Source: an uncultured Rubellimicrobium sp. (GTDB lineage: Bacteria; Pseudomonadota; Alphaproteobacteria; Rhodobacterales; Rhodobacteraceae). From it: a DNA stretch of 11,790 nucleotides. The stretch lies in contig CADCUU010000399.1 of the NCBI GenBank assembly GCA_902805995.1, positions 1 to 11,790 of the forward strand, read 5' to 3'. A program made the translations under genes and the position numbers. Under the pieces are notes generated by a model. The model was not told the DNA's origin and made no database searches. It saw only the letters and a program-made list of their open reading frames with translations. Shown here one piece after another: positions 1 through 6,868 of this stretch; position 1 is the first letter of the stretch, and every line of letters begins with the position of its first letter.

Positions 1-1752
1 CGCGGGGCTCGTGACGGTGCCCTCGACGGCAACGGAGACGCGACCCACCACGGCCCCTACGGCGTTCGCGACCGCGGCATGATCGGGGACGATGGCGCGG
101 GTGCCCAGCCGAGCGCCCACGGCGGGGTAGTGAGTGGCGGCGGAGGCCCCCAGAGCGATCACGGGGACTCCGATGTTCAGCCGGGTGCGGATGATGCCGT
201 CATGCCTGTCGAGCCCCGCCTGCGTCAGCGAATGACGCGCAAGGGCCTCGGGCTCGGGCCAGCCCTCCTCGGCAAAGGCGGCTTCCAGGAGCGCGAGGGA
301 GGTCTGGTGCGTGAGGCGGTCGAGGATGGCGCCGGCCAGGAGTTCGGGGGTGGCCGCCAGACGTTCGCCCGCGCCGGTGCGGCGGCGGGCAAGGAGGGTC
401 AGGGCCTTGCGCGCGGCCTCCCCGTCGAAGTCGGACTGGAGACCCAGAACATGGCTCGCATCCGTAGGCGTCACCGCCGAGATCATGGCGAGGCCCCGGG
501 TGACGAGGCGGTTCAGAGCGGCGCCTTCGGGGCGGGTGCGGGTCGCCTGCGACAAGGGAAGCGGCCCGTCGGAGAGGCGGTCGGCCACGGTGGCCTCACG
601 CGAGTCGAGGCCAGCCGGAAGCGTGGTGCCCCAGAGGGGGAGGACGAACCGCCCGGCCTCCTCGTCGGCCCTCTCCGACGCGAGGGCGGCGTCGAGGACG
701 CGGTGGACCAGAGTGGGGTGGTCGCGGGCTAGGAGCGACACGGGCATGACCCGGCGGGGGCCGAGATGGAGGTCGCCCGCGAGGCCCGGGAGAAGGTGCA
801 CCTCGCTGTCCCCGCCCAGGCCCCAGGTCCGCATGGCCACGGCCTCCACCATGGTGCGGAAGGGGCCGACGCGCGCGCCCTGCGGGTCGATCGTGGGCCG
901 CCCGTCGCGCAGGAGGCAGATGTCGGTCGTCGTGCCGCCGATATCCGACACCAGCGCCACGGGCTCTCTCGCCAGCCAGGCCGCGCCGGCGACTGAGGCG
1001 GCAGGGCCGGACAGGATCGTCTCGATGGGCTTTTCGTGGGCGACCTGCGCGGCCATCAGCGCCCCGTCGCCGCGCACGACCATCAGGGGGGCGTCGATGC
1101 CGCGCGCGCGCATATGAGTCTCGCAGGCGCGGACCAGCCGCTCGATCAGGCCGATGAGGCGGGCGTTCAGCACGGCCGTCAGCGCCCGGCGGGGGCCGCC
1201 CAGGGCGGAGGACAGCTCGTGGGAGCAGGTGACCGGAAGGCCCGTCACGCGGCGGGCCAGCGCCTTGGCCGCGAGTTCGTGCGCGGGGTTGCGGGTGGCG
1301 AAGCGCGCGGCGACGGCAAGGCCGGTCAGCCCCTCGGGGAGGGTCGCCAGCGCCTCCTCCAGCGCGGGCAGGTCGAGGGGCGCGACCTCGCCGCCCGAAT
1401 GGTCGTGGCCGCCACCGACCGCGATCAGGGGATCGCCGCGCATCGCCTCAGGCAGGCCGTCGCGGGTCAGGTCGGCCGCGTCGAAGCCGATGGCCAAGAG
1501 CGCTACGCGTCCCCCCTGCCCTTCCACGAGCGCGTTGGTGGCGAGCGTGGTGGACAGGGCCACCATTGCGACCTCCTGGGGCGAGACGCGGGCCTGGGCC
1601 AGCACGGCGTCGATGGCTGCGCCCACGCCGCCCGACAGGTCGGGGCGCGAGGTCAGCGCCTTGGCCTTGGCCAGCACCCGCGTCTCGCCGTCGTCGAGGA
1701 GGACGGCGTCGGTGTAGGTGCCGCCGGTGTCGACGCCGAGGAGGACGGGCAT
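1..1752 (-). CDS. hyuA: Hydantoinase/oxoprolinase family protein, HyuA-type (partial, C-terminus off the left edge)
   Basis: The first 584 residues are visible and the frame is open to the window edge, so the 3' end is missing. The family (Hydant_A_N plus Hydantoinase_A domains, ASKHA-like fold) uses ATP to hydrolyse cyclic amides such as 5-oxoproline or hydantoins, usually with a HyuB partner. Seen here: the N-terminal phosphate-binding motif VDTGGTYTD (residues 7-15), STTLATNAL (67-75), VRGDGALM (226-233), SGPAASVAGA (248-257) and the second phosphate motif DIGGTTTD (270-277), then GLGGDS (311-316). All are standard for the family. The start at 1752 is preceded by GGAG about six bases upstream. 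It is the last visible gene of the ABC transporter operon, 71 bp after the binding-protein gene. Its exact substrate cannot be read from sequence. HyuB would be expected just beyond the left edge. Confidence 0.92.
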   Translation of the reverse strand, partial: MPVLLGVDTGGTYTDAVLLDDGETRVLAKAKALTSRPDLSGGVGAAIDAVLAQARVSPQEVAMVALSTTLATNALVEGQGGRVALLAIGFDAADLTRDGLPEAMRGDPLIAVGGGHDHSGGEVAPLDLPALEEALATLPEGLTGLAVAARFATRNPAHELAAKALARRVTGLPVTCSHELSSALGGPRRALTAVLNARLIGLIERLVRACETHMRARGIDAPLMVVRGDGALMAAQVAHEKPIETILSGPAASVAGAAWLAREPVALVSDIGGTTTDICLLRDGRPTIDPQGARVGPFRTMVEAVAMRTWGLGGDSEVHLLPGLAGDLHLGPRRVMPVSLLARDHPTLVHRVLDAALASERADEEAGRFVLPLWGTTLPAGLDSREATVADRLSDGPLPLSQATRTRPEGAALNRLVTRGLAMISAVTPTDASHVLGLQSDFDGEAARKALTLLARRRTGAGERLAATPELLAGAILDRLTHQTSLALLEAAFAEEGWPEPEALARHSLTQAGLDRHDGIIRTRLNIGVPVIALGASAATHYPAVGARLGTRAIVPDHAAVANAVGAVVGRVSVAVEGTVTSPA

Positions 1753-1779
1753 GGAGGTCTCCGACAGGGGTCAAGCGAA

Positions 1780-1806
1780 CGGGCGCGGAGGTGGCCCCCG
1801 CGCCCG
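1780..1806 (-). terminator. Intercistronic GC-rich hairpin between binding-protein gene and hyuA
   Basis: A perfect 9-bp inverted repeat (CGGGCGCGG / CCGCGCCCG, arms 1780-1788 and 1798-1806) with a 9-base loop lies in the 71-bp gap after the binding-protein stop. No clear U-tract follows in the minus-strand direction, so it is not a textbook Rho-independent terminator. Such hairpins often stabilise the abundant mRNA of a periplasmic binding protein or attenuate the gene that follows. That role is inference. Confidence 0.4.
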
Positions 1807-1823
1807 CCAAAGGGATCAGCCGC

Positions 1824-2810
1824 TTACTGGGCCAGCGCCGCGTCCGTCACGGCATGGGTCCAGGCCCCTTCGGGCGCGGCCGAGATGACCGGGTCCGAGC
1901 CGCCCGCCATCAGGGTCGCCACGGTCCGCTCGTAGGCGGCGGGGTCGAGCTCCCCGGTCGACTCGCCGATGAGCTTGCCGACTTCGCTCATCATGCGGGT
2001 CTGGTGCTCGATGGTCTGGGCGCCGGTCTCGTCGTTATCGAGGACGATCTGGGCGGCTTCCTCCGGGTTCTCCTGGGCCCACTGCCAGCCGCGCATGGAG
2101 GCGCGCACGAAGCGGGCCATCTTGTCCACGAAGGCCGGGTCCTGAAGGTTTTCCTCGATCACGTAGAGGCCGTCCTCCAGGGTGGCGACGCCCTGGTCCT
2201 CGTACTTGAAGTTGACGAGCTCCTCCTCCGTGACACCGGCGTCGAGGACTTGGCCGTATTCGTTGTAGGTCATCGTGCTGATGCAGTCGGCCTGCCGCTG
2301 GAGCAGCGGATCGACGTTGAAGCCCTGCTTGAGGACCTCCACCCCGTCCTCGTCCTTGCCGTCGGTGTTGATGCCGAGCTGGGACATCCAGGACAGGAAC
2401 GGGTATTCGTTGCCGAAGAACCAGACGCCGAGGGTGCGGTTCTTGAGGTCCTCGGGCGCGGTGATCCCGGTGTCGGCCCAGCAGGTGAGCTGCATGCCCG
2501 ACCCCTGGAAGGGCTGGGCGATGTTGACGAGGGGCACGCCCTGCTCGCGCGCGGCGAGCGCAGCGGGCATCCACTCCACGACCACGTCGGCGCCGCCGCC
2601 CGCGATCACCTGCGTGGGGGCGATGTCCGGCCCGCCGGGCAGGATCGTGACATCGAGGTTCTCCTCCTCGTAGAAGCCTTGGTCGAGGGCGGCGTAGTAG
2701 CCCGCGAACTGGGCCTGCGTGACCCATTTGAGCTGGAGCGTCACCGCGTCCTGGGCAAAGGCCGGAACGGCCAGGAGGCCCAGCGCGGTGGCGAGAAGCA
2801 GCTTCTTCAT
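1824..2810 (-). CDS. ABC transporter periplasmic substrate-binding protein, NMT1/THI5-like
   Basis: This 328-residue protein captures the substrate in the periplasm and delivers it to the two permeases encoded upstream. A Sec signal peptide is clear: MKK, a hydrophobic core, then AFA before QD, with likely cleavage after residue 19. The mature start (LQLKWVTQAQFAGYYAALDQGFY region, residues 25-47, followed by LPGGPDIAP at 57-65) resembles the NMT1/THI5 (ThiY-like) family, whose known members bind hydroxymethylpyrimidine, formylaminopyrimidine, riboflavin or related rings. Two cysteines (110, 176) are visible. AGGGAG eight bases before the ATG supports the start. It lies 23 bp after permease 2. 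Next to hydA/hyuC/rutR the likely ligand is a pyrimidine- or hydantoin-like ring, but thiamin-precursor uptake cannot be excluded. No thiamin genes are seen nearby. Confidence 0.9.
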   Translation of the reverse strand: MKKLLLATALGLLAVPAFAQDAVTLQLKWVTQAQFAGYYAALDQGFYEEENLDVTILPGGPDIAPTQVIAGGGADVVVEWMPAALAAREQGVPLVNIAQPFQGSGMQLTCWADTGITAPEDLKNRTLGVWFFGNEYPFLSWMSQLGINTDGKDEDGVEVLKQGFNVDPLLQRQADCISTMTYNEYGQVLDAGVTEEELVNFKYEDQGVATLEDGLYVIEENLQDPAFVDKMARFVRASMRGWQWAQENPEEAAQIVLDNDETGAQTIEHQTRMMSEVGKLIGESTGELDPAAYERTVATLMAGGSDPVISAAPEGAWTHAVTDAALAQ

Positions 2811-2833
2811 TCAGTCGACTCCCTGTCGTTTTC

Positions 2834-3679
2834 TTAGTGTCGTTGCGACGGGTGCCAGAAGGTCACCCCCCGTTCGATAACCGTGATGATCCCGTAAACC
2901 GCGCTGCCCGCAAGGGCCCCCACGAGGATCGCGGCCCACACCATGTCGAGAGCGAGCTGCCCGTTGGAGGCCGAGATGCGAAAGCCTATTCCCTGGGTGG
3001 GCGAGCCGAAGAATTCGGCGACGATGGCGCCGATCATCGCGAGGGAGGACGCCACCTTGAGCCCGTTGAACATGAAGGGCATCGCCGCCGGCAGCCGCAG
3101 CTTGAGGAGCGTGGGCCAGTAGCCCGCCCCGTAGGTCCGCATGAGGTCGCGCTGCATCACGGTCGTGTCCTGGAGCCCCGCCACGGTGTTCACCAGCATG
3201 GGGAAAAACACCATCAGCACCACGACCGCCGCCTTGGACTGCCAGCCGAAGCCGAACCACATGACGAGGATCGGCGCCGTCCCTACGATGGGCAGCGCGG
3301 CCATGAAGCTCGCCACCGGCAGCAGCCCTCTCCGCAGCGAGTCGAAGCGGTCCACCAGGATCGCGGTGACGACCGCGGCGATCACCCCGATGAAGAGGCC
3401 CGAGAGCGCGCCCTTGAGGATCGTCTGCACGAAGTCGCCCCAGAGGAGGCCCGTGTTGCCCGCAAAGGTCTGCCCGATGCGCGACGGCGCGGGCAGGATC
3501 GCGGGCGGCACGTTCAGGCCACGGACGAGCAGCTCCCAGACAAGGAGAACCGTCGCGCCAAAGATCAGCGGCACAGCGATCCGCACCGCGCGGAGCCGAT
3601 GCCGCCCCCCGCCGGTGAGCCAGCCGTTGAGCGTCCAGGCCCCGAACCAGACGACGACGGCGAGAAGCACGTAGGTCAT
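2834..3679 (-). CDS. ABC transporter permease 2 (NitT/TauT-type, BPD_transp_1)
   Basis: The 281-residue inner-membrane permease has an N-terminal segment at residues 3-17, another at about 35-52, and the core transport domain from about 85 to 270. The coupling-helix EAA-like motif that contacts the ATPase is visible at 180-200 (RTYGAGYWPTLLKLRLP), followed by the typical AEFFG (221-225). The reading frame stays open upstream of 3679, but the true start is there: this ATG overlaps the stop of permease 1 by four bases (ATGA), has GGGGGT just upstream, and begins the first hydrophobic helix. It probably forms a heterodimer with permease 1. The name rests on family features. Substrate specificity is inferred only from the operon. 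Confidence 0.92.
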   Translation of the reverse strand: MTYVLLAVVVWFGAWTLNGWLTGGGRHRLRAVRIAVPLIFGATVLLVWELLVRGLNVPPAILPAPSRIGQTFAGNTGLLWGDFVQTILKGALSGLFIGVIAAVVTAILVDRFDSLRRGLLPVASFMAALPIVGTAPILVMWFGFGWQSKAAVVVLMVFFPMLVNTVAGLQDTTVMQRDLMRTYGAGYWPTLLKLRLPAAMPFMFNGLKVASSLAMIGAIVAEFFGSPTQGIGFRISASNGQLALDMVWAAILVGALAGSAVYGIITVIERGVTFWHPSQRH

Positions 3680-4626
3680 GCCGGCACCCCCATGGCGCGC
3701 AGCGTGCGCCGTTCGAGCCAGCCCATGAACCAGACAAGGAATGCGGCGAGCAGCGCCGCCATCAGGAGAGCGGCCCAGATCTGCGCGGTCTGGCCGTAAT
3801 AGCTCCCCGCGAGCATCCGGGCGCCGAGGCCCCCACGCTGCACCGGAAGCTCCCCCACGATGGTGCCCACCAGCGACGCCGCGATGGCGATCTTGAGCGA
3901 GGCGAAGAGATAGGGGACCGACGCGGGCAGGCGAAGCTTGCGCAGCGTGTCCGCCCCCGTGGCGCTCCAGGTGTGCATCTGGTCGATCTGCATCTGGTCG
4001 GGCGCGCGCAGCCCCTTCACCATGCCGACAACGACCGGGAAGAAGGACAGGTAGGCCGCGATGATGGCCTTGGGCAGCAGGCCCTGTACCCCCACCGAGT
4101 TCAGCACCACGATGATCATGGGGGCGAGCGCCACGATGGGGATCGTCTGGCTGATGACGGCCCATGGCATCACGCTCATGTCCATCGCGCGGTTGTGGAC
4201 GATGCCGATGGCGAGGAGGACGCCCGCGAGCGCCCCGATGAGAAAGCCCACCGTCGTCGCGCCCAGCGTCACCCCGGCGTGGTAGACGAGCGAACGGTTG
4301 GAGAACTCCCCCGTCTGGACAAAGCCGCGGCGGCCGAAGACTTCCTCGCCGACCGTGCTCTGGTAGAACTCCTGCGCGACCTGATGGGGCGCGGGCAGGC
4401 GCGGACGCTCCTGCGCCCAACCATCGAGCGCCAGGTCCGGGTTGCGGAGGGTCAGGGCCCAGGCGGACCTTTCCTGCCGTTCGGTCGCTGTGCCGCCCCA
4501 GACTTCGGCGCCCGCGCGCTCGGCCGCGGTCAGCGTTTCGCGGATGTTCATGGGGATCGCGGCGACATACCAGAGCGCGAGGATCGCCAGCACCACCGCC
4601 AGGACGGGAAGGACCGCGCGCCTCAT
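3676..4626 (-). CDS. ABC transporter permease 1 (NitT/TauT-type) with a long periplasmic N-terminal segment
   Basis: This 316-residue permease has a first helix at about residues 4-24, then roughly 90 mostly hydrophilic residues (25-113), then the BPD_transp_1 core (about 114-305). The core carries the coupling motif around 220-234 (WSATGADTLRKLRLP) and TIVGELPVQRGGLG (255-268). The segment between helix 1 and the core is longer than usual for this family, where the first helix normally leads quickly into the domain. The start at 4626 overlaps the stop of the upstream 111-residue gene by four bases (ATGA), with AGGGGG upstream. The permease core is certain. The role of the extra segment, probably periplasmic and perhaps docking the binding protein, is inference. 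Confidence 0.92.
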   Translation of the reverse strand: MRRAVLPVLAVVLAILALWYVAAIPMNIRETLTAAERAGAEVWGGTATERQERSAWALTLRNPDLALDGWAQERPRLPAPHQVAQEFYQSTVGEEVFGRRGFVQTGEFSNRSLVYHAGVTLGATTVGFLIGALAGVLLAIGIVHNRAMDMSVMPWAVISQTIPIVALAPMIIVVLNSVGVQGLLPKAIIAAYLSFFPVVVGMVKGLRAPDQMQIDQMHTWSATGADTLRKLRLPASVPYLFASLKIAIAASLVGTIVGELPVQRGGLGARMLAGSYYGQTAQIWAALLMAALLAAFLVWFMGWLERRTLRAMGVPA

Positions 4627-4958
4627 GACCGGGCCCCCTGCGGCCAGGCGATCAGCGTCACGGCGACGATCCCCAGCGCCATTCCGGCGAGTTGCAACCC
4701 CGTGGGACGTTCCCCGAACCAAGCGAAGGCCACCGCCGAGATGAGCACGAGCTGCGCCACCGAGGAGATGGAGATGGCGAGCGCCAGCCCCGACTCGCGC
4801 ATGAGCCGAACCATCATCACGTTCCCCAGCGAGAACAGGACCAGCGCCCCCAGCAGAGTGGGGAGGTGGGAGGAGGCGGCGTAGCTCCGCAGCACGGAAT
4901 TGGCCGCGACGAAGACGGCCATGATCGCGCCCAGCCAAAGGATCGATCCGGGGCTCAT
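4623..4958 (-). CDS. Small four-helix membrane protein, SMR/EamA-like (DMT superfamily)
   Basis: A 111-residue protein with four predicted membrane helices (about 4-22, 33-52, 57-79 and 85-104), the size and layout of small multidrug resistance (SMR) proteins or half of an EamA transporter. The stretch from SSVAQLVLISAVAFAWFGER (65-84) into the last helix matches the TM3-loop-TM4 pattern of EmrE, including the FGxR turn. The membrane-embedded glutamate of EmrE-type TM1 is missing: TM1 contains no acidic residue. The ATG overlaps the ATPase stop by one base (TGATG), with GGAGG four bases before it, and its own stop overlaps the permease 1 start. It is thus translationally embedded in the ABC operon. 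It might be an accessory subunit, an exporter of a product, or an unrelated rider. Function is unknown. Confidence 0.85.
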   Translation of the reverse strand: MSPGSILWLGAIMAVFVAANSVLRSYAASSHLPTLLGALVLFSLGNVMMVRLMRESGLALAISISSVAQLVLISAVAFAWFGERPTGLQLAGMALGIVAVTLIAWPQGARS

Positions 4959-5764
4959 CAGACCTCCACGTGGCCCGCGCGGAGCCCCTCGCGGACGCGG
5001 TGGGCGACGGCCAGGAACTCGGGGCTCTCGCGGATGTCCAAGGGGCGTTCGCGCGGGAGGGGCGAATCGATGACGTCGGTGATCCGGCCGGGGCGCGGGG
5101 ACATGACGACGATCTTGGTGGACAGGTACACCGCCTCGGGGATCGAATGGGTGACGAAGAGCGTGGTCTTCTGGGTGCGCGCCCAAAGGCTCAGTAGTTC
5201 CTCGTTGAGGCGGTCGCGCACGATCTCGTCCAGGGCGCCAAACGGTTCGTCCATCAGCAGAATGTCGGCGTCAAAGGCGAGCGCGCGGGCGATGGAGGCG
5301 CGCTGCTGCATCCCCCCGGAAAGCTGCCAGGGATACTTTCGTCCGAAGCCTTCCAGATCCACGAGCTTCAGCACGCGGTCGACGCGCTGATCCTGCTCGG
5401 CCCTCGAAAAACCCATGATCTCCAGCGGCAGGCGGATGTTCCCTGCGATGGTGCGCCAGGGATAAAGGCCCGCGGCCTGGAAGACGTAGCCGTAGGCCCG
5501 GGCGCGGCGGGCCTCGTCCGGCGTCATGCCGTTGACGGACAGGGTGCCGGAGGTCGGCGTTTCCAGGGCCGCGACGCAACGCAGGAGAGTGGTCTTGCCG
5601 CAGCCCGAGGGGCCGATGAAGCTCACGAAGTCACCCCTCGCCACCGACAGGGACACGTCCTTGAGGGCTTGGACGGGCCCGTCGGCGGTCTGGAAGACGA
5701 GGTTGACGCCCCGGGCCTCGATGACCGAGGCCTGGGACTGCGAGAGGGTGGCATTCGCCATCAT
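4958..5764 (-). CDS. ABC transporter ATP-binding protein (NitT/TauT-type)
   Basis: This 268-residue cytoplasmic ATPase powers the importer. Seen in order: Walker A GPSGCGKTT (51-59), Q-loop Gln96, signature LSGGM (148-152), Walker B ILLMDE (168-173) and switch His206 (VTHS). The C-terminal MSPRPGRI (221-228) is typical of the nitrate/taurine/aliphatic-sulfonate subfamily. Start: an in-frame ATG at 5797 would make 279 residues but would overlap the divergent cupin gene. The tandem ATGs at 5764 and 5761 fit the family's N-terminus better, although the ribosome site before them is weak (GGAACG). It is first in a six-gene minus-strand unit (ATPase, SMR-like, two permeases, binding protein, hyuA). 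No convincing sigma-70 promoter was found upstream, where the cupin coding region begins 23 bp away. Confidence 0.93.
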   Translation of the reverse strand: MMANATLSQSQASVIEARGVNLVFQTADGPVQALKDVSLSVARGDFVSFIGPSGCGKTTLLRCVAALETPTSGTLSVNGMTPDEARRARAYGYVFQAAGLYPWRTIAGNIRLPLEIMGFSRAEQDQRVDRVLKLVDLEGFGRKYPWQLSGGMQQRASIARALAFDADILLMDEPFGALDEIVRDRLNEELLSLWARTQKTTLFVTHSIPEAVYLSTKIVVMSPRPGRITDVIDSPLPRERPLDIRESPEFLAVAHRVREGLRAGHVEV

Positions 5765-5775
5765 GGACGTTCCAT
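5763..5775. promoter_or_regulatory. Short inverted repeat in the 23-bp divergent start region (possible operator)
   Basis: ATGGA-CGT-TCCAT forms a perfect 5-bp-arm inverted repeat covering the ATPase start codon, between the ATPase and cupin starts. It sits where a regulator could control both genes, but arms of five bases can easily arise by chance. It does not resemble the RutR-type box near rutR. Confidence 0.2.
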
Positions 5776-5787
5776 CGGGAGACACGA

Positions 5788-6177
5788 ATGACCTCATGCC
5801 AGAAGATGCGGCCCGGCGCGACGGTCTACGCGGGCAAGCAGGGGTTCAGCTACGTCGAAGGCATTTCCAAGGAAAGAATGGGCGCGCAGGGGCTCTGCAT
5901 GCACCTGCTGACGATCCCGCCGGGGGGTCGCGCCAAGGCCCACAAGCACGCGACCCATGAGACGGCGATCTTTGTCATCTCGGGCCGCGGCATGATGGCC
6001 TGGGGCGAGCGGCTGGAGCATGTTATGGAGACTGGGGCCGGCGAGATGATCTACATCCCCGCCGACATGCCCCACCTGCCCTGGAACCCGGGCCCGGAGC
6101 CGGTGACCGCGAGGACGGACCCGCACGAGCAGGAAAGCGTGGTGTTGCTGCCGGAGTTGGATGGGCTGGTGGGGTGA
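5788..6177 (+). CDS. Single-domain cupin protein
   Basis: This 129-residue protein is a small beta-barrel of the cupin fold. Both cupin motifs are intact. Motif 1 is G(x)4HxHxxxE around residues 47-58, with likely metal ligands His52, His54 and Glu58. Motif 2 is GEMIYIP...H...N (85-100), with His96 as the fourth ligand. A metal-binding and possibly catalytic protein is therefore likely, but single-domain cupins range from isomerases and dioxygenases to binding proteins, so no reaction can be assigned. GGGAG six bases before the ATG supports the start. It is divergent from the ABC operon with only 23 bp between start codons and converges on the hydA-side operon. Context suggests a role in ureide or pyrimidine breakdown, for example handling an unstable intermediate. 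That is inference. Confidence 0.88.
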   Translation: MTSCQKMRPGATVYAGKQGFSYVEGISKERMGAQGLCMHLLTIPPGGRAKAHKHATHETAIFVISGRGMMAWGERLEHVMETGAGEMIYIPADMPHLPWNPGPEPVTARTDPHEQESVVLLPELDGLVG

Positions 6178-6367
6178 GGGCGCAACGGCGTTGACAGGAC
6201 CGTAATCATTGGGTGCTCGCAAAAGCCTTGTCCGCGCCTCTACCCGGGACCGTCCCGGAAAGTTTCGACGTGGCGTGGGCGGAGCGACGGCAGAGCAGAA
6301 GCTCGCGGAGCGGGGACAGGCGGAAATCATTGCGCGCCCTCAAGACCACTGGGCACACTGGCGCTCC
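6178..6367. other. Intergenic spacer between convergent genes; lower GC than surroundings
   Basis: No gene is supported in these 190 bases. GC is near 60% in the first lines, against about 70% in flanking operons. The only structure seen is a 6-bp hairpin at 6244-6258 (CCGGGA-CCG-TCCCGG), followed on the plus strand by AAAGTTT. It might weakly terminate cupin transcription. A TTGACA at 6191-6196 has no acceptable -10 partner. Confidence 0.5.
6244..6258 (+). terminator. Possible weak terminator hairpin downstream of the cupin gene
   Basis: CCGGGA and TCCCGG are perfectly complementary around a 3-base loop, 67 bases after the cupin stop. The following AAAGTTTC has only a short T run, so Rho-independent termination would be inefficient. 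The hairpin is real in sequence; the function is inferred. Confidence 0.25.
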
Positions 6368-6868
6368 TCATGACCACTCGCGCTCGTGCGGGATGTCGTC
6401 CTTCCCCTGCCATTGCACCCGAGGACCAGCGCCGCCCTCGCTACCGGTCACCGCAACGAAGAGCGAAACGACCATGGAAAAAGGCGTCACGACCCACAGC
6501 GTTCGCCAGAACTCGAACGGCCCGAAGGCGTGCGACAGAATCCAGCCCTGCTCCAAGCCGTAGGCGAGAACTACGCTTGCCACGAAGGCCATGACGGGCG
6601 CAGCCAGCATCGCCGCGTCGATCCGGCAAAGGCCCGCCAACCGGGCAAGCCTGAAAGCAAGAAACCACGCCACCGCCCCGGGGACGGTCGCCAGCATGTA
6701 GTTGAACAGCATGCAGAAGGTTCCAAGCATCATCGCGTAGATGATCCCCAATGGACCTCCCACCATCCCGAGGAGTAAGGCCAGGACAGCGACGCTCAGA
6801 ATCGGCGCGCGGTAGTAAACGCGGCCGAAGCGGCTTCCCTCTCCGAACGTATCCTCCCAGAAACCCAT
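6368..6868 (-). CDS. Unrecognised multi-span membrane protein coupled to hydA
   Basis: A 166-residue protein I do not recognise. Hydrophobic segments are visible at about 22-36, 38-58, 60-77, 86-104 and 122-141, giving four or five membrane spans, with a short polar N-terminus and a charged C-terminal tail (about 142-166). No catalytic or binding motif is evident. The ATG at 6868 shares its A with the TGA stop of hydA (TGATG), so translation is probably coupled. A GTG one codon earlier (6871) is an alternative start. Its codons are less GC-rich (about 63-65% GC by line) than neighbouring genes, hinting at later acquisition. Coupling to hydA suggests transport or membrane anchoring linked to ring hydrolysis, but this is inference. 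It is a hypothetical protein. Confidence 0.75.
   Translation of the reverse strand: MGFWEDTFGEGSRFGRVYYRAPILSVAVLALLLGMVGGPLGIIYAMMLGTFCMLFNYMLATVPGAVAWFLAFRLARLAGLCRIDAAMLAAPVMAFVASVVLAYGLEQGWILSHAFGPFEFWRTLWVVTPFSMVVSLFVAVTGSEGGAGPRVQWQGKDDIPHEREWS

Noticed and set aside
1768..1773. GGTCAA half-site upstream of hyuA
   Set aside because: Only one arm is present; the other side does not match, so no operator is claimed.
1566..2837. 423-codon plus-strand open frame opposite the binding-protein gene
   Set aside because: Antisense to a protein with a clean signal peptide and family features; no credible start signal or motif.
5765..5787. TPP riboswitch before the THI5-like transporter operon
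   Set aside because: Only 23 bp separate the divergent start codons and no THI-box motifs were seen there.
6191..6196. TTGACA as a -35 element in the convergent spacer
   Set aside because: No acceptable -10 at 16-18 bases, and no gene follows on that strand.
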